Position numbers and translations under genes: made by a program. DNA of 51,070 nucleotides from Pseudomonadota bacterium (GTDB lineage Bacteria > Pseudomonadota > Gammaproteobacteria > Xanthomonadales > Rhodanobacteraceae), in assembly GCA_029779475.1 (NCBI GenBank), contig JAKPAN010000284.1, positions 1-51,070 of the forward strand, read 5' to 3'. The notes under the pieces are model-generated. The model did no database searches. It saw only the letters and a list, made by a program, of their open reading frames with translations, and was not told the DNA's origin. Numbering within the stretch: the first letter of the stretch is position 1; every line of letters starts with the position of its first letter. Positions 1-8,413 of this stretch are shown here, in pieces.

Positions 1-1
1 C

Positions 2-1945
2 GAGTATTGCGATGGCCCGATGCTCGTGCTCGCCGGCGCGGGTTCGGGCAAGACGCGCGTGATCACCGAGAAGATCGCGTACCTGATCCGGCGCAAGAAC
101 CTGTCCGCGTCGAAGATCGCCGCGATCACCTTCACCAACAAGGCCGCGCGCGAGATGCGCGAGCGTGTCGGCAAGCTCGTCAAGGGCGACGACGCGGACG
201 CGCTCACCGTTTGCACGTTCCATGCGCTCGGCCTGAAATTCCTGCAGATCGAGCATGCGCGCGCGAACCTGCGCCGCGGTTTTTCCGTGCTCGACGCGGA
301 CGATTCGCACGGCATGATCAAGGAACTCGCGCCGAAGGGCATCAAGCCCGACGCGTTGTTCGCGCTGCAGTCGCTCGTCTCGCGCGCGAAAAACGAAGGC
401 TTCACGCCGGAACAGGCCGCCGCGGCCGCGCAAGGTGCGCGCGAGCGCGAGGCGGCGGCCATCTACGCCGCGTACCAGAAACGTCTCGCCGCGTTCAACG
501 CGGTCGATTTCGACGATCTCATCCGCCTGCCGCTCGCCGTGCTCGAAGGCGACACCGAAGCGCGCGACGCGTGGCGCGAGCGCTTGCGATACCTGCTCGT
601 CGACGAATACCAGGACACGAACTCTGCGCAGTACCGCCTCATCAAGGCGCTCGCGGGCGAGCGCGGCGCGTTCACCGTGGTCGGCGACGACGACCAGTCG
701 ATCTACGCCTGGCGCGGTGCGAATCCCGAGAACCTCAACGAACTCGCGCGCGATTTCCCGAAGCTGCGCGTGGTCAAGCTCGAACAGAATTACCGCTGCG
801 CGCGGCGCATCCTGCGTTGCGCGAACAAGGTCATCGCGAACAACGGCCATCTCTTCGAGAAGCGCCTGTGGAGCGAGCAGGGCGAAGGCGCGCCGATCCG
901 CGTGCTCGAATGCCGCGACGACGAGCACGAAGCCGAATGCGTCGCCGGTGCGATCGCGCATCTCGCCGAACGGCACAAGGCGGCGTGGAGCGAATTCGCG
1001 ATCTTGTATCGCGGCAACCACCAGTCGCGCGCGCTGGAAAAGGCGCTGCGCCTCGCACGCGTGCCGTACCACGTCACCGGCGGCACCGCGTTCCTCGATC
1101 GCGGCGAAGTGAAGGACCTGATCGGCTATCTGCGCCTGATCGCCAATCCCGACGACGACGCGGCGTTCCTGCGCGTGGTCAACCTGCCGCGCCGCGACAT
1201 CGGCGCGACGACGCTGGAAAAACTCGGCGAACTCGCCGGCGCGCGGCACATGTCGTTGCTGCACGCCGCGCACAGCGATGCGGTGCTGTCACAACTCGCC
1301 GGGCGCGCGGCGTCATCGCTGCTCGGCTTCGCCAAACTCATCGACGAATTTTCGAAGAAGTCCGAGCGCGTCGCTGCGGCCGATCTCGTCGACGATCTCA
1401 TCGCGCGCATCGGCTACGCCGAGCACATCGCCGCGCAGGTCAAGGAACCGGCCTTGCGCGAACGGCGCATGGAAAACCTGCGCGAACTCGTCGAATGGCT
1501 GCGCGCGATGGGCAAGAACGGCGCGGGCGATCTCGCCGCGCAGCTCGCGCTGCTCGCGCACGGCGATCGTGACGATCCCGGCAACGCGGTGCGCCTGATG
1601 ACGCTGCACGCGGCGAAAGGACTGGAATTCCGCAGTGTGTTCCTCGTCGGCGTCGACGACGCCACGTTGCCGCACGAGGGCAGCATCGAGGAAGGCCGCA
1701 TCGAAGAGGAGCGCCGTCTGCTCTACGTCGGCATCACGCGCGCCAAGGAAAACCTCTCGCTGTCGTATGCAAAGCGTCGCAAGCGTTTCGGCGAAATCAT
1801 TTCGAACATGCCCAGCCGATTCCTCAAGGAATTGCCGCCCGACGACATCCACTGGGCCGGCCGCGACGAGGAGAAAGACGCCGCGCACAAGGAGGAAATG
1901 GCGTCGTCGCATCTCGCTCGGCTGGCCGCATTGCTCGGCGACTGA
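2..1945 (+). CDS. rep: ATP-dependent DNA helicase Rep (5' end missing)
   Basis: A superfamily 1 UvrD/Rep-type 3'-5' DNA helicase, which in enterobacteria helps replication forks pass protein roadblocks. The reading frame is open to the left edge (EYCDGP precedes the first ATG at 20), so the N-terminal dozen or so residues lie outside the window. Visible helicase motifs in order are Walker A AGAGSGKT, Ia [51 protein letters not shown] and [13 protein letters not shown]. The C-terminus ([12 protein letters not shown], then SHLARL) follows the E. coli Rep ending rather than UvrD or PcrA. UvrD is the main alternative, but the tail argues for Rep. Confidence 0.93.
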   Translation, partial: EYCDGPMLVLAGAGSGKTRVITEKIAYLIRRKNLSASKIAAITFTNKAAREMRERVGKLVKGDDADALTVCTFHALGLKFLQIEHARANLRRGFSVLDADDSHGMIKELAPKGIKPDALFALQSLVSRAKNEGFTPEQAAAAAQGAREREAAAIYAAYQKRLAAFNAVDFDDLIRLPLAVLEGDTEARDAWRERLRYLLVDEYQDTNSAQYRLIKALAGERGAFTVVGDDDQSIYAWRGANPENLNELARDFPKLRVVKLEQNYRCARRILRCANKVIANNGHLFEKRLWSEQGEGAPIRVLECRDDEHEAECVAGAIAHLAERHKAAWSEFAILYRGNHQSRALEKALRLARVPYHVTGGTAFLDRGEVKDLIGYLRLIANPDDDAAFLRVVNLPRRDIGATTLEKLGELAGARHMSLLHAAHSDAVLSQLAGRAASSLLGFAKLIDEFSKKSERVAAADLVDDLIARIGYAEHIAAQVKEPALRERRMENLRELVEWLRAMGKNGAGDLAAQLALLAHGDRDDPGNAVRLMTLHAAKGLEFRSVFLVGVDDATLPHEGSIEEGRIEEERRLLYVGITRAKENLSLSYAKRRKRFGEIISNMPSRFLKELPPDDIHWAGRDEEKDAAHKEEMASSHLARLAALLGD

Positions 1946-1951
1946 CGCGCG

Positions 1952-2027
1952 TAGAATCGATCGACCGCGCGCCGTGGACGACCTCGGCGCCTTTCTTCCT
2001 GCCGGGACGGCCCGGCGCTTGCGGAAA
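1952..2027 (+). promoter_or_regulatory. guanidine-II (mini-ykkC) riboswitch with likely -10 element
   Basis: Two hairpins each present an ACGR tetraloop. Hairpin 1 (1969-1990) has stem GCGCCG/CGGCGC, a T-T mismatch, GG/CC and loop ACGA (1978-1981). Hairpin 2 (2001-2016) has stem GCCGGG/CCCGGC and loop ACGG (2007-2010). A 10-base pyrimidine-rich linker separates them. This is the diagnostic architecture of the guanidine-II riboswitch. A TAGAAT hexamer at 1952-1957 would place the transcript start just before hairpin 1. The likely ribosome binding site GGAAAG (2022-2027) follows hairpin 2 directly, which fits translational control by ligand-induced hairpin pairing. The downstream gene is the expected guanidinium exporter. 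Confidence 0.88.
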
Positions 2028-2034
2028 GTGCGCC

Positions 2035-2349
2035 ATGGCGTGGTTCATTCTCGTCGTCGCCGGCCTGTGCGAAATCGGCTGGGCGATCGGGCTCAAGTAC
2101 ACCGAAGGGTTCACGCGGCTGTGGCCGAGCGTGGCGACAGCGGCGTCGATGCTGGTCAGCCTCGGCTTGCTCGGACTCGCGATGAAGACGCTGCCGGTCG
2201 GCACCGCCTACGCGATCTGGGTCGGCATCGGCGCGGTCGGCACGCTTGCGTTCGGCATGCTCCTGTTCGGCGAGCCGGCGACGCCGCTGCGGCTGGCCAG
2301 CGCGGCGCTCATCGTTGCCGGATTGGTCGGGCTCAAGCTCGCCGGCTGA
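2035..2349 (+). CDS. gdx: guanidinium exporter Gdx (SugE, small multidrug resistance family)
   Basis: A 104-residue, four-helix inner-membrane protein of the small multidrug resistance family; members work as dual-topology dimers. The essential membrane glutamate is E13 (GLCEIGW), and the sequence matches the SugE/Gdx branch ([30 protein letters not shown]). Gdx proteins exchange guanidinium for protons. The upstream guanidine-II riboswitch makes guanidinium export the likely role here, rather than broad quaternary-ammonium resistance. The ATG at 2035 is 7 bases after GGAAAG. It is a single-gene unit, followed convergently by the AI-2E permease gene. Confidence 0.92.
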   Translation: MAWFILVVAGLCEIGWAIGLKYTEGFTRLWPSVATAASMLVSLGLLGLAMKTLPVGTAYAIWVGIGAVGTLAFGMLLFGEPATPLRLASAALIVAGLVGLKLAG

Positions 2350-2355
2350 GCGCGT

Positions 2356-3369
2356 TCAGATCAAATTCGCTGCGGCCAATTCCCGCTTGAGGAACGCGTA
2401 ATAGATCGGCGCGGCGATGAGTCCGACGATGCCGAATGCCGACTCCATGATCAGCATCGCGATGAGCAGCTCCCATGCGCGCGCGCGGATCTGCGTGCCG
2501 ACGATGCGCGCGTTGAGGAAATACTCGAGCTTGTGGACGAGGATCAGGAACGCGAGCGCGGCGACTGCGTCGGCGAACGATACCGACAGCGCGGCAATGA
2601 AGATCAGCGTGTTCGAGATCAGGTTGCCGGCCACCGGCAGCATGCCGACGATGAAGGTGACGACGACGAGCGTCTTCGCAAACGGAATCGGCGTGCTGAA
2701 CAGCGGCAGCAACACGAGCAGGAAGATGCCGGTGAGCAGCGTGTTGATCGCCGAGATCTTGATCTGAGCGAAGACGATGTCGCGGAATGCGCCGAGCAGG
2801 TTGCGGCTGCGTTCGAGCAGCGCGGCGACGAACGGCGTCGTCGCTCGTCCGCGGCCGCGCGAGGCGGCGAGCGCGATCATCGCGCCGAGCACCATGCCGA
2901 TGAGCAGGTGCACGAAGACGCGCACCGCCGTCTTGCCGGCGAGTTGCAGCGCGCTTGCGTGCTGGCGCATCCAGTCGACCGCGGCGATACGGATGTCGGT
3001 GATGTTGTCGGGCAGGTGGTCGACGACGAACTTCGGCAATTGGCCCCGCGCGCGGTCGAGCAGCGGATTGAGGCCTTCGAGGAACGCGTTCGGATCGCCG
3101 ACTTCGCGCCGCACGATCGCCACGATGGCGACGACGGCGATCGTGAGCAGACCGACGACGACGACGCTGAGGCCGAGCGCGACGAGGCCATGCGCACTCG
3201 CGCGCGGCACGTAGCGTTCCAGCCTCGGCGCGAGCGCGTCGATGATCGCGAACACGAGCAGGCCGGCGAGCAGCGCCGGGAGCAGATGCAAGGGCAGGAC
3301 AAGGAGCAGCGCCAGGGCGGCGAGCGCGCTGGCAGCGAGCGTGAAGCGGGAGCGGGCGATCGTGTCCAT
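2356..3369 (-). CDS. AI-2E family transporter (PerM-like permease)
   Basis: A polytopic inner-membrane protein of about 337 residues in the AI-2E transporter family (PerM/YdiK/TqsA). The family includes autoinducer-2 exporters and Na+/H+ antiporters, so substrate cannot be assigned. Evidence is the paired N-terminal hydrophobic helices, a soluble middle segment around the PDNITDI stretch, and the conserved C-terminal half with IVGMLPVAGNLISNT and HKLEYFLNARIVG. I chose the ATG at 3369 because the family usually starts just before the first helix. An in-frame ATG at 3417 would add 16 residues, and a TACGAT hexamer lies a short distance upstream of it. The gene is convergent with gdx. Confidence 0.85.
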   Translation of the reverse strand: MDTIARSRFTLAASALAALALLLVLPLHLLPALLAGLLVFAIIDALAPRLERYVPRASAHGLVALGLSVVVVGLLTIAVVAIVAIVRREVGDPNAFLEGLNPLLDRARGQLPKFVVDHLPDNITDIRIAAVDWMRQHASALQLAGKTAVRVFVHLLIGMVLGAMIALAASRGRGRATTPFVAALLERSRNLLGAFRDIVFAQIKISAINTLLTGIFLLVLLPLFSTPIPFAKTLVVVTFIVGMLPVAGNLISNTLIFIAALSVSFADAVAALAFLILVHKLEYFLNARIVGTQIRARAWELLIAMLIMESAFGIVGLIAAPIYYAFLKRELAAANLI

Positions 3370-3511
3370 GAAGGTTCCGGCATGGGTGGCGCGCACGACG
3401 GCGCGACGGCCTGTCATACACTGCGCCGATCATCGTAGCAGGCGACGTGTGGCGGGCCGGTTTCCGGCGGCCGGCGCAGCGGTCGCCGCATCTTTGCCTT
3501 CCGGAGTTTTC

Positions 3512-4420
3512 ATGAGTCCTACGTTTCGCGTTTCCGCCGTTCTTCTCGCCGCCGGCCTGCTCGGCGCCTGCGCCGCGCCTGCGCCGCGCAAGACTGCCGA
3601 CGCGGCGCTGCCCGTCGCGCCTGCGCCAACCGCCAAGCCCGCAGGGCCCGCGCCGAACGACAACCTCAACGCGGTGGCATGGGCGCAGACCGCTATCGAG
3701 CATGACCTGATCTATCGCGAGGTCTACCGCAACGCGACTGAGAAGCTCGCGCACGCGATCAAGGACAAGAACTGGGACGCGCTGCCGAAAGACGAGCGCA
3801 GCGGTTCGGCGCAGCGCCTTGCGCCGGCGGTGATCCTCGACATCGACGAAACCGTGCTCGACAACTTGCCGTACCAGGCGCGTCTCGTGCGCGACGACAA
3901 GAATTTCGACGAGTTCTCGTGGGCGCAGTGGTGCCGCGAGAAAGCCGCCAAGCCGTTGCCCGGCGCGCTCGAGTTCACGCGCTACGCGGCCGAGCACGGC
4001 GTCAAGGTGTTTTACCTGTCCAACCGCGCGCAGGATCTCAACGACGCCACGCTCGACAACCTGCGCAGCGCCGGTTTCCCGCTCGCCAGCGACGAAACCG
4101 TCTTCCTCGGCCTCGGCACGATCAACAAGGACTGCGAGCAGATCGGCACCGAAAAAGGTTGCCGCCGCCGCCTGATCGCGCAGAAGCATCGCGTGCTCAT
4201 GCAGTTCGGCGACCAGCTCGGCGACTTCGTCGACGTGCTCGCGAATACGGTCGACGGCCGTCGTGCCATGGTCGAGCCGTACCTGGATTGGATCGGCGAC
4301 CGCTGGTTCGTGCTGCCGAACCCGACCTACGGCTCATGGGAACCCGCGCTGTTCAACAACGACTGGGCGCAGCCCGAGGGCCGGCGCCGCGCTGCCAAGA
4401 TCGAGAAACTTCAAAAATAA
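3512..4420 (+). CDS. HAD-superfamily acid phosphatase, lipoprotein e(P4)-like
   Basis: A predicted outer-membrane lipoprotein phosphatase of 302 residues. Signal peptide and lipobox end LLGAC with the lipidated cysteine at residue 20, followed by an Ala/Pro-rich linker to about residue 50. HAD motif I is DIDET (D110, D112) in ILDIDETVLDN, motif II is in YLSNR, and the acidic motif III/IV is QFGDQLGDF. This DDDD-type arrangement is typical of class B/C acid phosphatases and the e(P4) lipoproteins, which hydrolyse nucleoside monophosphates and, in Haemophilus, NMN. Substrate here is unproven. GGAG at 3503-3506 sets the ATG at 3512. A longer in-frame ORF begins at 3242 but lacks the signal peptide context. 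Confidence 0.88.
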   Translation: MSPTFRVSAVLLAAGLLGACAAPAPRKTADAALPVAPAPTAKPAGPAPNDNLNAVAWAQTAIEHDLIYREVYRNATEKLAHAIKDKNWDALPKDERSGSAQRLAPAVILDIDETVLDNLPYQARLVRDDKNFDEFSWAQWCREKAAKPLPGALEFTRYAAEHGVKVFYLSNRAQDLNDATLDNLRSAGFPLASDETVFLGLGTINKDCEQIGTEKGCRRRLIAQKHRVLMQFGDQLGDFVDVLANTVDGRRAMVEPYLDWIGDRWFVLPNPTYGSWEPALFNNDWAQPEGRRRAAKIEKLQK

Positions 4421-4450
4421 TCAATTAGTTACGCTACGTTTCTTGATGTA

Positions 4451-4479
4451 TTGCATTAGCTTTTGGCCGTAACTACAAT
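4451..4479 (+). promoter_or_regulatory. sigma-70 promoter
   Basis: TTGCAT (4451-4456), a 17-base spacer and TACAAT (4474-4479) make a good housekeeping-type promoter in an otherwise unoccupied gap. The expected start near 4486 leads into a short stretch that ends in an intrinsic terminator about 110 bases later. No convincing ORF begins directly behind it. Confidence 0.65.
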
Positions 4480-4485
4480 GCGCTC

Positions 4486-4595
4486 GACGTTTTTCCGGTG
4501 CGCGCCCATGGCGCCGCCGCCAAACGCCGAACATCCCCCTCCGGCTTTGCCGGAATTGGCCCGGTCGGCTACCGCCTTCCGGGCTTCTTTTTTTT
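4486..4595 (+). ncRNA. candidate small RNA (promoter-to-terminator unit)
   Basis: About 110 bases lie between a good promoter and an intrinsic terminator, with no believable complete ORF. The segment has a small hairpin CCGGC-ttt-GCCGG (4541-4553), preceded by a C-rich single-stranded stretch (ACATCCCCCTCC) that is complementary to Shine-Dalgarno-like sequence. The terminator closes it. C-rich anti-SD loops are a feature of some abundant Xanthomonas small RNAs such as sX13, but I cannot show that this is the same family. An alternative is a transcription-attenuating leader for the lipoprotein gene at 4789. Confidence 0.45.
4559..4595 (+). terminator. intrinsic terminator
   Basis: GCCCGG (4559-4564) pairs with CCGGGC (4579-4584), with a short internal CGG/CCG pairing in the loop, and is followed by a T-rich tract TTCTTTTTTTT. 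It would end the upstream transcript on the plus strand. Confidence 0.7.
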
Positions 4596-4681
4596 GTGGG
4601 TTTTCATGCGCGTTCGTCCATGAACGCTGCTCCGGCGAGGTTGCCGAGGCGGTTGTGATCCGGCTTTCGGGAAAATCCAGA

Positions 4682-4699
4682 GCGGCCATCCGTGGCCGC
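4682..4699. other. perfect stem-loop
   Basis: GCGGCCA (4682-4688) and TGGCCGC (4693-4699) form a perfect 7-bp stem with a four-base loop. It lies in the 370-base gap between the phosphatase and the lipoprotein, about 90 bases before the lipoprotein start. No T-tract follows. Role unknown. Confidence 0.4.
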
Positions 4700-4788
4700 A
4701 CTTTCCGGTGAAACAAGGCTCTTCCAAGCCGCTTCAGCGGCCGTCTGCTAGAGTGCCGCACCTTTTGCCACGACCCCGGGGACCCGCC

Positions 4789-5730
4789 ATGTCAAAGCCC
4801 TTGCTTCGCGCTGCGCTCGCGAGCGCGCTGATCGTTTTCGCCGCCGGCTGCCAGCAGCAGTCCGAGACGGCTTCCGCGCCCGCCGTCGCGCCGGTTTCCG
4901 CAGGTCCGGACGCCGCGCTGCTCGCTTCGATCAAGCTGCTCAAGGCGGGCGATTTCAACGGCCTCATGCAGAACGCGCTGCCGCCGGCCGAGTACGCCAA
5001 GGTCAAGACCGACTGGAACAAGGACCAGGAACCCGTCACCGACGAAGACCGCGCCAAGTTCACCGCGACGATGACCAAGCTCACCGCGCCCGATGCCGAG
5101 ACCGCGATCTACACCGAGATCGAGCCGCAGTTGAAGGCCTTCGACGCGCAATACCAGCAGCAGATCCCGATGTACGTGGCGATGGGTTCGAGCTGGCTGC
5201 AGGGCCTCGTGCAGCAGAGCAAGGACATGTCCGACGCCTCCAAGCAGCAGGCGGTCGCGGCGATCAACACGCTCGGCGGCTGGGTCACGAAGACGCGTTT
5301 CACCGATCCGGACAAGATCAAGCAGATCGTCGCGATCACGGTGAAGACGGCGCGCGACCTCAACCTCAAGACGCTCGACGAAGCGCGCGGCCTGAGCTAC
5401 GAGCAGGGCATGCAGAAGGCGCAGGCTGCCTACGGCGCGGTCAAGCAGGCGTTCAACGTCTACGGCTTCTCGCTGGACGAAACGTTCGACTCGATCAAGC
5501 CGGAAGTCGTTTCCAACGACGGCAAGACCGCCAAGCTCAAGGTCAGCTACACGCTGCTCGGCACGCCGCTCAGCGGCGAGACCGAGATGGTCAACGTCGA
5601 CGGCCGCTGGTACGGCAAGGACACTATCGACAAGCTCAAGGAAAAGGCAGCGGCCGATGCTGCGGGTTCGGCCGCGGCACCGGTTGAACAGGCCGCCAGC
5701 GAAGCCGCCAAGCCTGCCGCGCAGGGCTGA
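4789..5730 (+). CDS. lipoprotein of unknown function
   Basis: A 313-residue predicted lipoprotein. The signal peptide ends in the lipobox FAAGC with Cys21, followed by a Gln/Ser/Ala/Pro-rich linker. The body is mostly helical and charged, containing the segment KQAFNVYGFSLDETFDSIKP, and ends in a beta-like stretch around YTLLGTPLSGETEMV and DGRWYGKD. This resembles the tail of DUF4878/NTF2-like lipoproteins, but I would not assign the family. The C-terminus is low-complexity Ala-rich. The ATG at 4789 is the only start giving a signal peptide; the in-frame start at 4708 adds charged residues in front of it. Not recognised as any named gene. Confidence 0.75.
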   Translation: MSKPLLRAALASALIVFAAGCQQQSETASAPAVAPVSAGPDAALLASIKLLKAGDFNGLMQNALPPAEYAKVKTDWNKDQEPVTDEDRAKFTATMTKLTAPDAETAIYTEIEPQLKAFDAQYQQQIPMYVAMGSSWLQGLVQQSKDMSDASKQQAVAAINTLGGWVTKTRFTDPDKIKQIVAITVKTARDLNLKTLDEARGLSYEQGMQKAQAAYGAVKQAFNVYGFSLDETFDSIKPEVVSNDGKTAKLKVSYTLLGTPLSGETEMVNVDGRWYGKDTIDKLKEKAAADAAGSAAAPVEQAASEAAKPAAQG

Positions 5731-5743
5731 TCCCGCGTTTTCC

Positions 5744-5771
5744 GGCGCATCCGGCGAAAGTCGGATGCGCC
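5744..5771. terminator. inverted repeat, possible terminator
   Basis: GGCGCATCCG (5744-5753) and CGGATGCGCC (5762-5771) form a perfect 10-bp stem with an 8-base loop, 13 bases past the lipoprotein stop codon. No U-tract follows, so it may act as a 3'-end stabiliser rather than a true intrinsic terminator. Confidence 0.45.
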
Positions 5772-5843
5772 GCGAGTCGACGGCTTTTCCTCCGTCTCGC
5801 CCGTCAGGGAGAGGCGCAAGGGCGCCCTGCTAGACTTCCCCGC

Positions 5844-8375
5844 ATGAACGATTCCCCAACCGCGCCGCGCGCGCAGACCGACGCGCAGGTGCCGGGCTGG
5901 CTCCGTCTGTTCGGCGCGCTGCTGCGGCCCTGGCTGCGCATCCAGCGTACGCCGGACGACGTGCACGCATTGCTGCCCGACGATCCGCGCCCGACCGTCT
6001 ACGTCATCGAACGTTACGGCCTGTCCGACACGCTGATCCTCGAACAGGCGTGCAAGGAAGCCGGCCTGCCGTCGCCGTATGCTGCCGCCGACCGCTTGCC
6101 GATCAAGCGCCGCCGCGCCGTGGTCACGCTGTCGCGGCGGCCGCGCGTGTTCGGCCGGCCGCCGCATCCGACGCGCTCGGAAACGCTGAGCCTGCTCGCC
6201 GACGTCGTGCGCGCCGATCCGGAAAAAGACGTGCGCCTCGTGCCGGTGTCCATCTTCGTTGGCCGCGCGCCGCAGCGGGAATCGGGCTGGTTCAGCGTGC
6301 TGTTCTCGGAAAACTGGGTCGTCGTCGGCCGCTTCCGGCGCCTGCTCGCGCTTGCGCTCAACGGCCGCGACACGCTCGTCGAATTCGCCGCGCCGGTGAG
6401 CCTGCGCGAAGCCGTCGCCGAGGAAAGCAGCGCCGAGCGTGGCGTGCGGAAACTCCAACGCATCCTGCGCGCGCACTTCCGCCGCGTGCGCGCCGCGGTC
6501 ATCGGGCCGGACCTTTCGCACCGTCGCACGCTCATCGATGGCGTCGTCAACGCCGCGCCCGTGCAGCAGGCGATCGAAAACAACGCGAGCCGCGACAACA
6601 TCCCGCTCGACAAGGCCGCCGCGAAGGCGCGCGCGTTCGCCTGGGAAATCGCCGCCGACCAGTCGCCGCTGGTCGTTCGCTCGGCCTCGTTCCTGCTCAG
6701 CGGGCTGTGGGAGAAGATCTACCGCGGCGTGCACATGCACCACTTCGACAAGCTGCGCGAGATCGCGCCGGGCCACGAAGTGATCTTCGTGCCCTGCCAC
6801 CGCAGCACGACGGATGATGCGCTGCTGCCGTACCTGCTCTACCGCAACGGCCTCGCCGTGCCGCACATCGCCGCGGGCGTCAACCTCAACCTGCCGCTGA
6901 TCGGCCCGCTGCTGCGCCGTGGTGGCGCGTTCTTCCTGCGCCGCAGTTTCAGCGATCCGTTCTATTCGACGGTGTTCCGCGAGTACATGAGCCAGCTCAT
7001 CGCGCGCGGCATCTCGCTGATGTATTTCATCGAAGGCGGCCGCTCGCGCACGGGACGCATGCTCGAGGCGCGCGGCGGATTGTTGTCGATGACGCTGCGC
7101 AGCTTCCTGCGCCAGCCCGATCGCCCGGTCGTGTTCCAGCCGGTCTACATCGGCTACGAAAAGATCATGGAGGGCGAGTCCTACGCGGGCGAACTGTCCG
7201 GCAAGCCGAAGGAAAAGGAATCCTGGGGCGGCCTGATCCGCAGCCTCGGCGCGCTGCGGCGCAATTACGGCGCGGTGTCGGTCAATTTCGGCGAAGCGGT
7301 GTTCCTCAAGCCGCTGCTCGACGAAGTCGCGCCGGACTGGAAACAGGCCACCGCCGATCCGGAAGCCAAGCCGCAATGGCTCAAGGGCGCGGTCGACGTG
7401 CTTGGCGAGCGCATCCTCGTCAACATCAACCGCGCCGCGGACGTCAATCCGATCAACCTGCTCGGCGTCGCGCTGCTCGCCACGCGCAAGCACGCGATGT
7501 CGGAGGCCGATCTTCTCGCGCAGATCGAATTGTCGAAAAGCCTGCTCGTCGCGCTGCCGTATTCCGATCGCATCACGGTCACGCCTTTGTCGGCGCAGGA
7601 GATCATCGCCTACGGCGAGAACATGCAGTGGATCCGCCGCGTCGCGCATCCGCTCGGCGACGTGCTCACCGTCGACGAAAAGCCCGGCATCCTGCTCAGT
7701 TATTTCCGCAACAACGTCTCGCATCTGTTCGCGACCGCGGCGTGGGTCGCGTGCTGCTTCAACAACAACCGCAAGATCGGGCGCGCCTCGATCCTGCGCC
7801 TCGGCCGCATCGTCTATCCGTTCGTGCAGGCGGAATTGTTCCTGCCGTGGAGCGAGGACGAATTCGTCGCGCGCCTGCAGCAGACGCTCGATTTCTTCGT
7901 CGCGCAGGGCCTGCTCGAAGCGAGCGGCGATGGCCGCATCGTCGGCCGCGGCCCCGGCCAGAGCGACGGCGCGTTCCGCCTGCGTGCGCTCGCCGACAAC
8001 CTTCTGCCCGCGATCGAGCGCTACTACATCGCGCTCGCCCTGCTCGTGAAGAACGGCCCGCGCTCGCTCACCGCCGCCGAACTCGAAAACCTGTGCACGC
8101 TCAGCGCGCAGCGTCTGTCGCTGTTGCAGGAGCTCAACGCGCCGGAATTCTTCGACAAGGCGCTGTTCCGCGGCTTCATCCAGAAGCTGCGCGAACGCCG
8201 CGTGGTGTGGAGCGGCGACGATGGCAAGCTCGACTTCGACGCCTCGCTCGAAGAGGTCGCCAAGGACGCGCGCGTCATTCTCAGCCGCGAAATCCGCCAC
8301 GGCATCCTCAAGCTCACGCCGGAAAAACAGGCGCAGCTCACGCGCGAGACGGAAGGCGTCAAAGCGGCGGAGTGA
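5844..8375 (+). CDS. plsB: glycerol-3-phosphate 1-O-acyltransferase PlsB
   Basis: Catalyses the first step of membrane phospholipid synthesis, acylating sn-glycerol 3-phosphate at position 1 at the inner membrane. The 843-residue length is typical. The acyltransferase HX4D motif is HRSTTD (H319, D324). Downstream blocks are GPLLRRGGAFFLRRSF and MYFIEGGRSRTGR (glycerol-3-phosphate binding). Further along, VVFQPVYIGYEK matches the fourth acyltransferase block. The start at 5844 has no Shine-Dalgarno sequence, but a TAGACT hexamer (5831-5836) lies exactly 7 bases upstream of the ATG, so the message may be leaderless. A stem-loop separates it from the upstream lipoprotein. Confidence 0.95.
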   Translation: MNDSPTAPRAQTDAQVPGWLRLFGALLRPWLRIQRTPDDVHALLPDDPRPTVYVIERYGLSDTLILEQACKEAGLPSPYAAADRLPIKRRRAVVTLSRRPRVFGRPPHPTRSETLSLLADVVRADPEKDVRLVPVSIFVGRAPQRESGWFSVLFSENWVVVGRFRRLLALALNGRDTLVEFAAPVSLREAVAEESSAERGVRKLQRILRAHFRRVRAAVIGPDLSHRRTLIDGVVNAAPVQQAIENNASRDNIPLDKAAAKARAFAWEIAADQSPLVVRSASFLLSGLWEKIYRGVHMHHFDKLREIAPGHEVIFVPCHRSTTDDALLPYLLYRNGLAVPHIAAGVNLNLPLIGPLLRRGGAFFLRRSFSDPFYSTVFREYMSQLIARGISLMYFIEGGRSRTGRMLEARGGLLSMTLRSFLRQPDRPVVFQPVYIGYEKIMEGESYAGELSGKPKEKESWGGLIRSLGALRRNYGAVSVNFGEAVFLKPLLDEVAPDWKQATADPEAKPQWLKGAVDVLGERILVNINRAADVNPINLLGVALLATRKHAMSEADLLAQIELSKSLLVALPYSDRITVTPLSAQEIIAYGENMQWIRRVAHPLGDVLTVDEKPGILLSYFRNNVSHLFATAAWVACCFNNNRKIGRASILRLGRIVYPFVQAELFLPWSEDEFVARLQQTLDFFVAQGLLEASGDGRIVGRGPGQSDGAFRLRALADNLLPAIERYYIALALLVKNGPRSLTAAELENLCTLSAQRLSLLQELNAPEFFDKALFRGFIQKLRERRVVWSGDDGKLDFDASLEEVAKDARVILSREIRHGILKLTPEKQAQLTRETEGVKAAE

Positions 8376-8413
8376 CGCCGCGCGAGGCGACGCGCAGCCG
8401 TACAATCGGCCGC

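Noticed and set aside
4508-4600. Proline-rich leader peptide (MAPPPNAEHPPPALPELA) with attenuator
   Set aside because: The frame does not stop before or inside the terminator, and the downstream gene has no link to proline or EF-P. A small RNA is simpler.
5547-8405. 952-residue minus-strand ORF opposite plsB
   Set aside because: It is antisense to a clear PlsB with catalytic motifs. Its translation is Arg/Ala/Asp-rich without domains, the usual antisense shadow in high-GC DNA.
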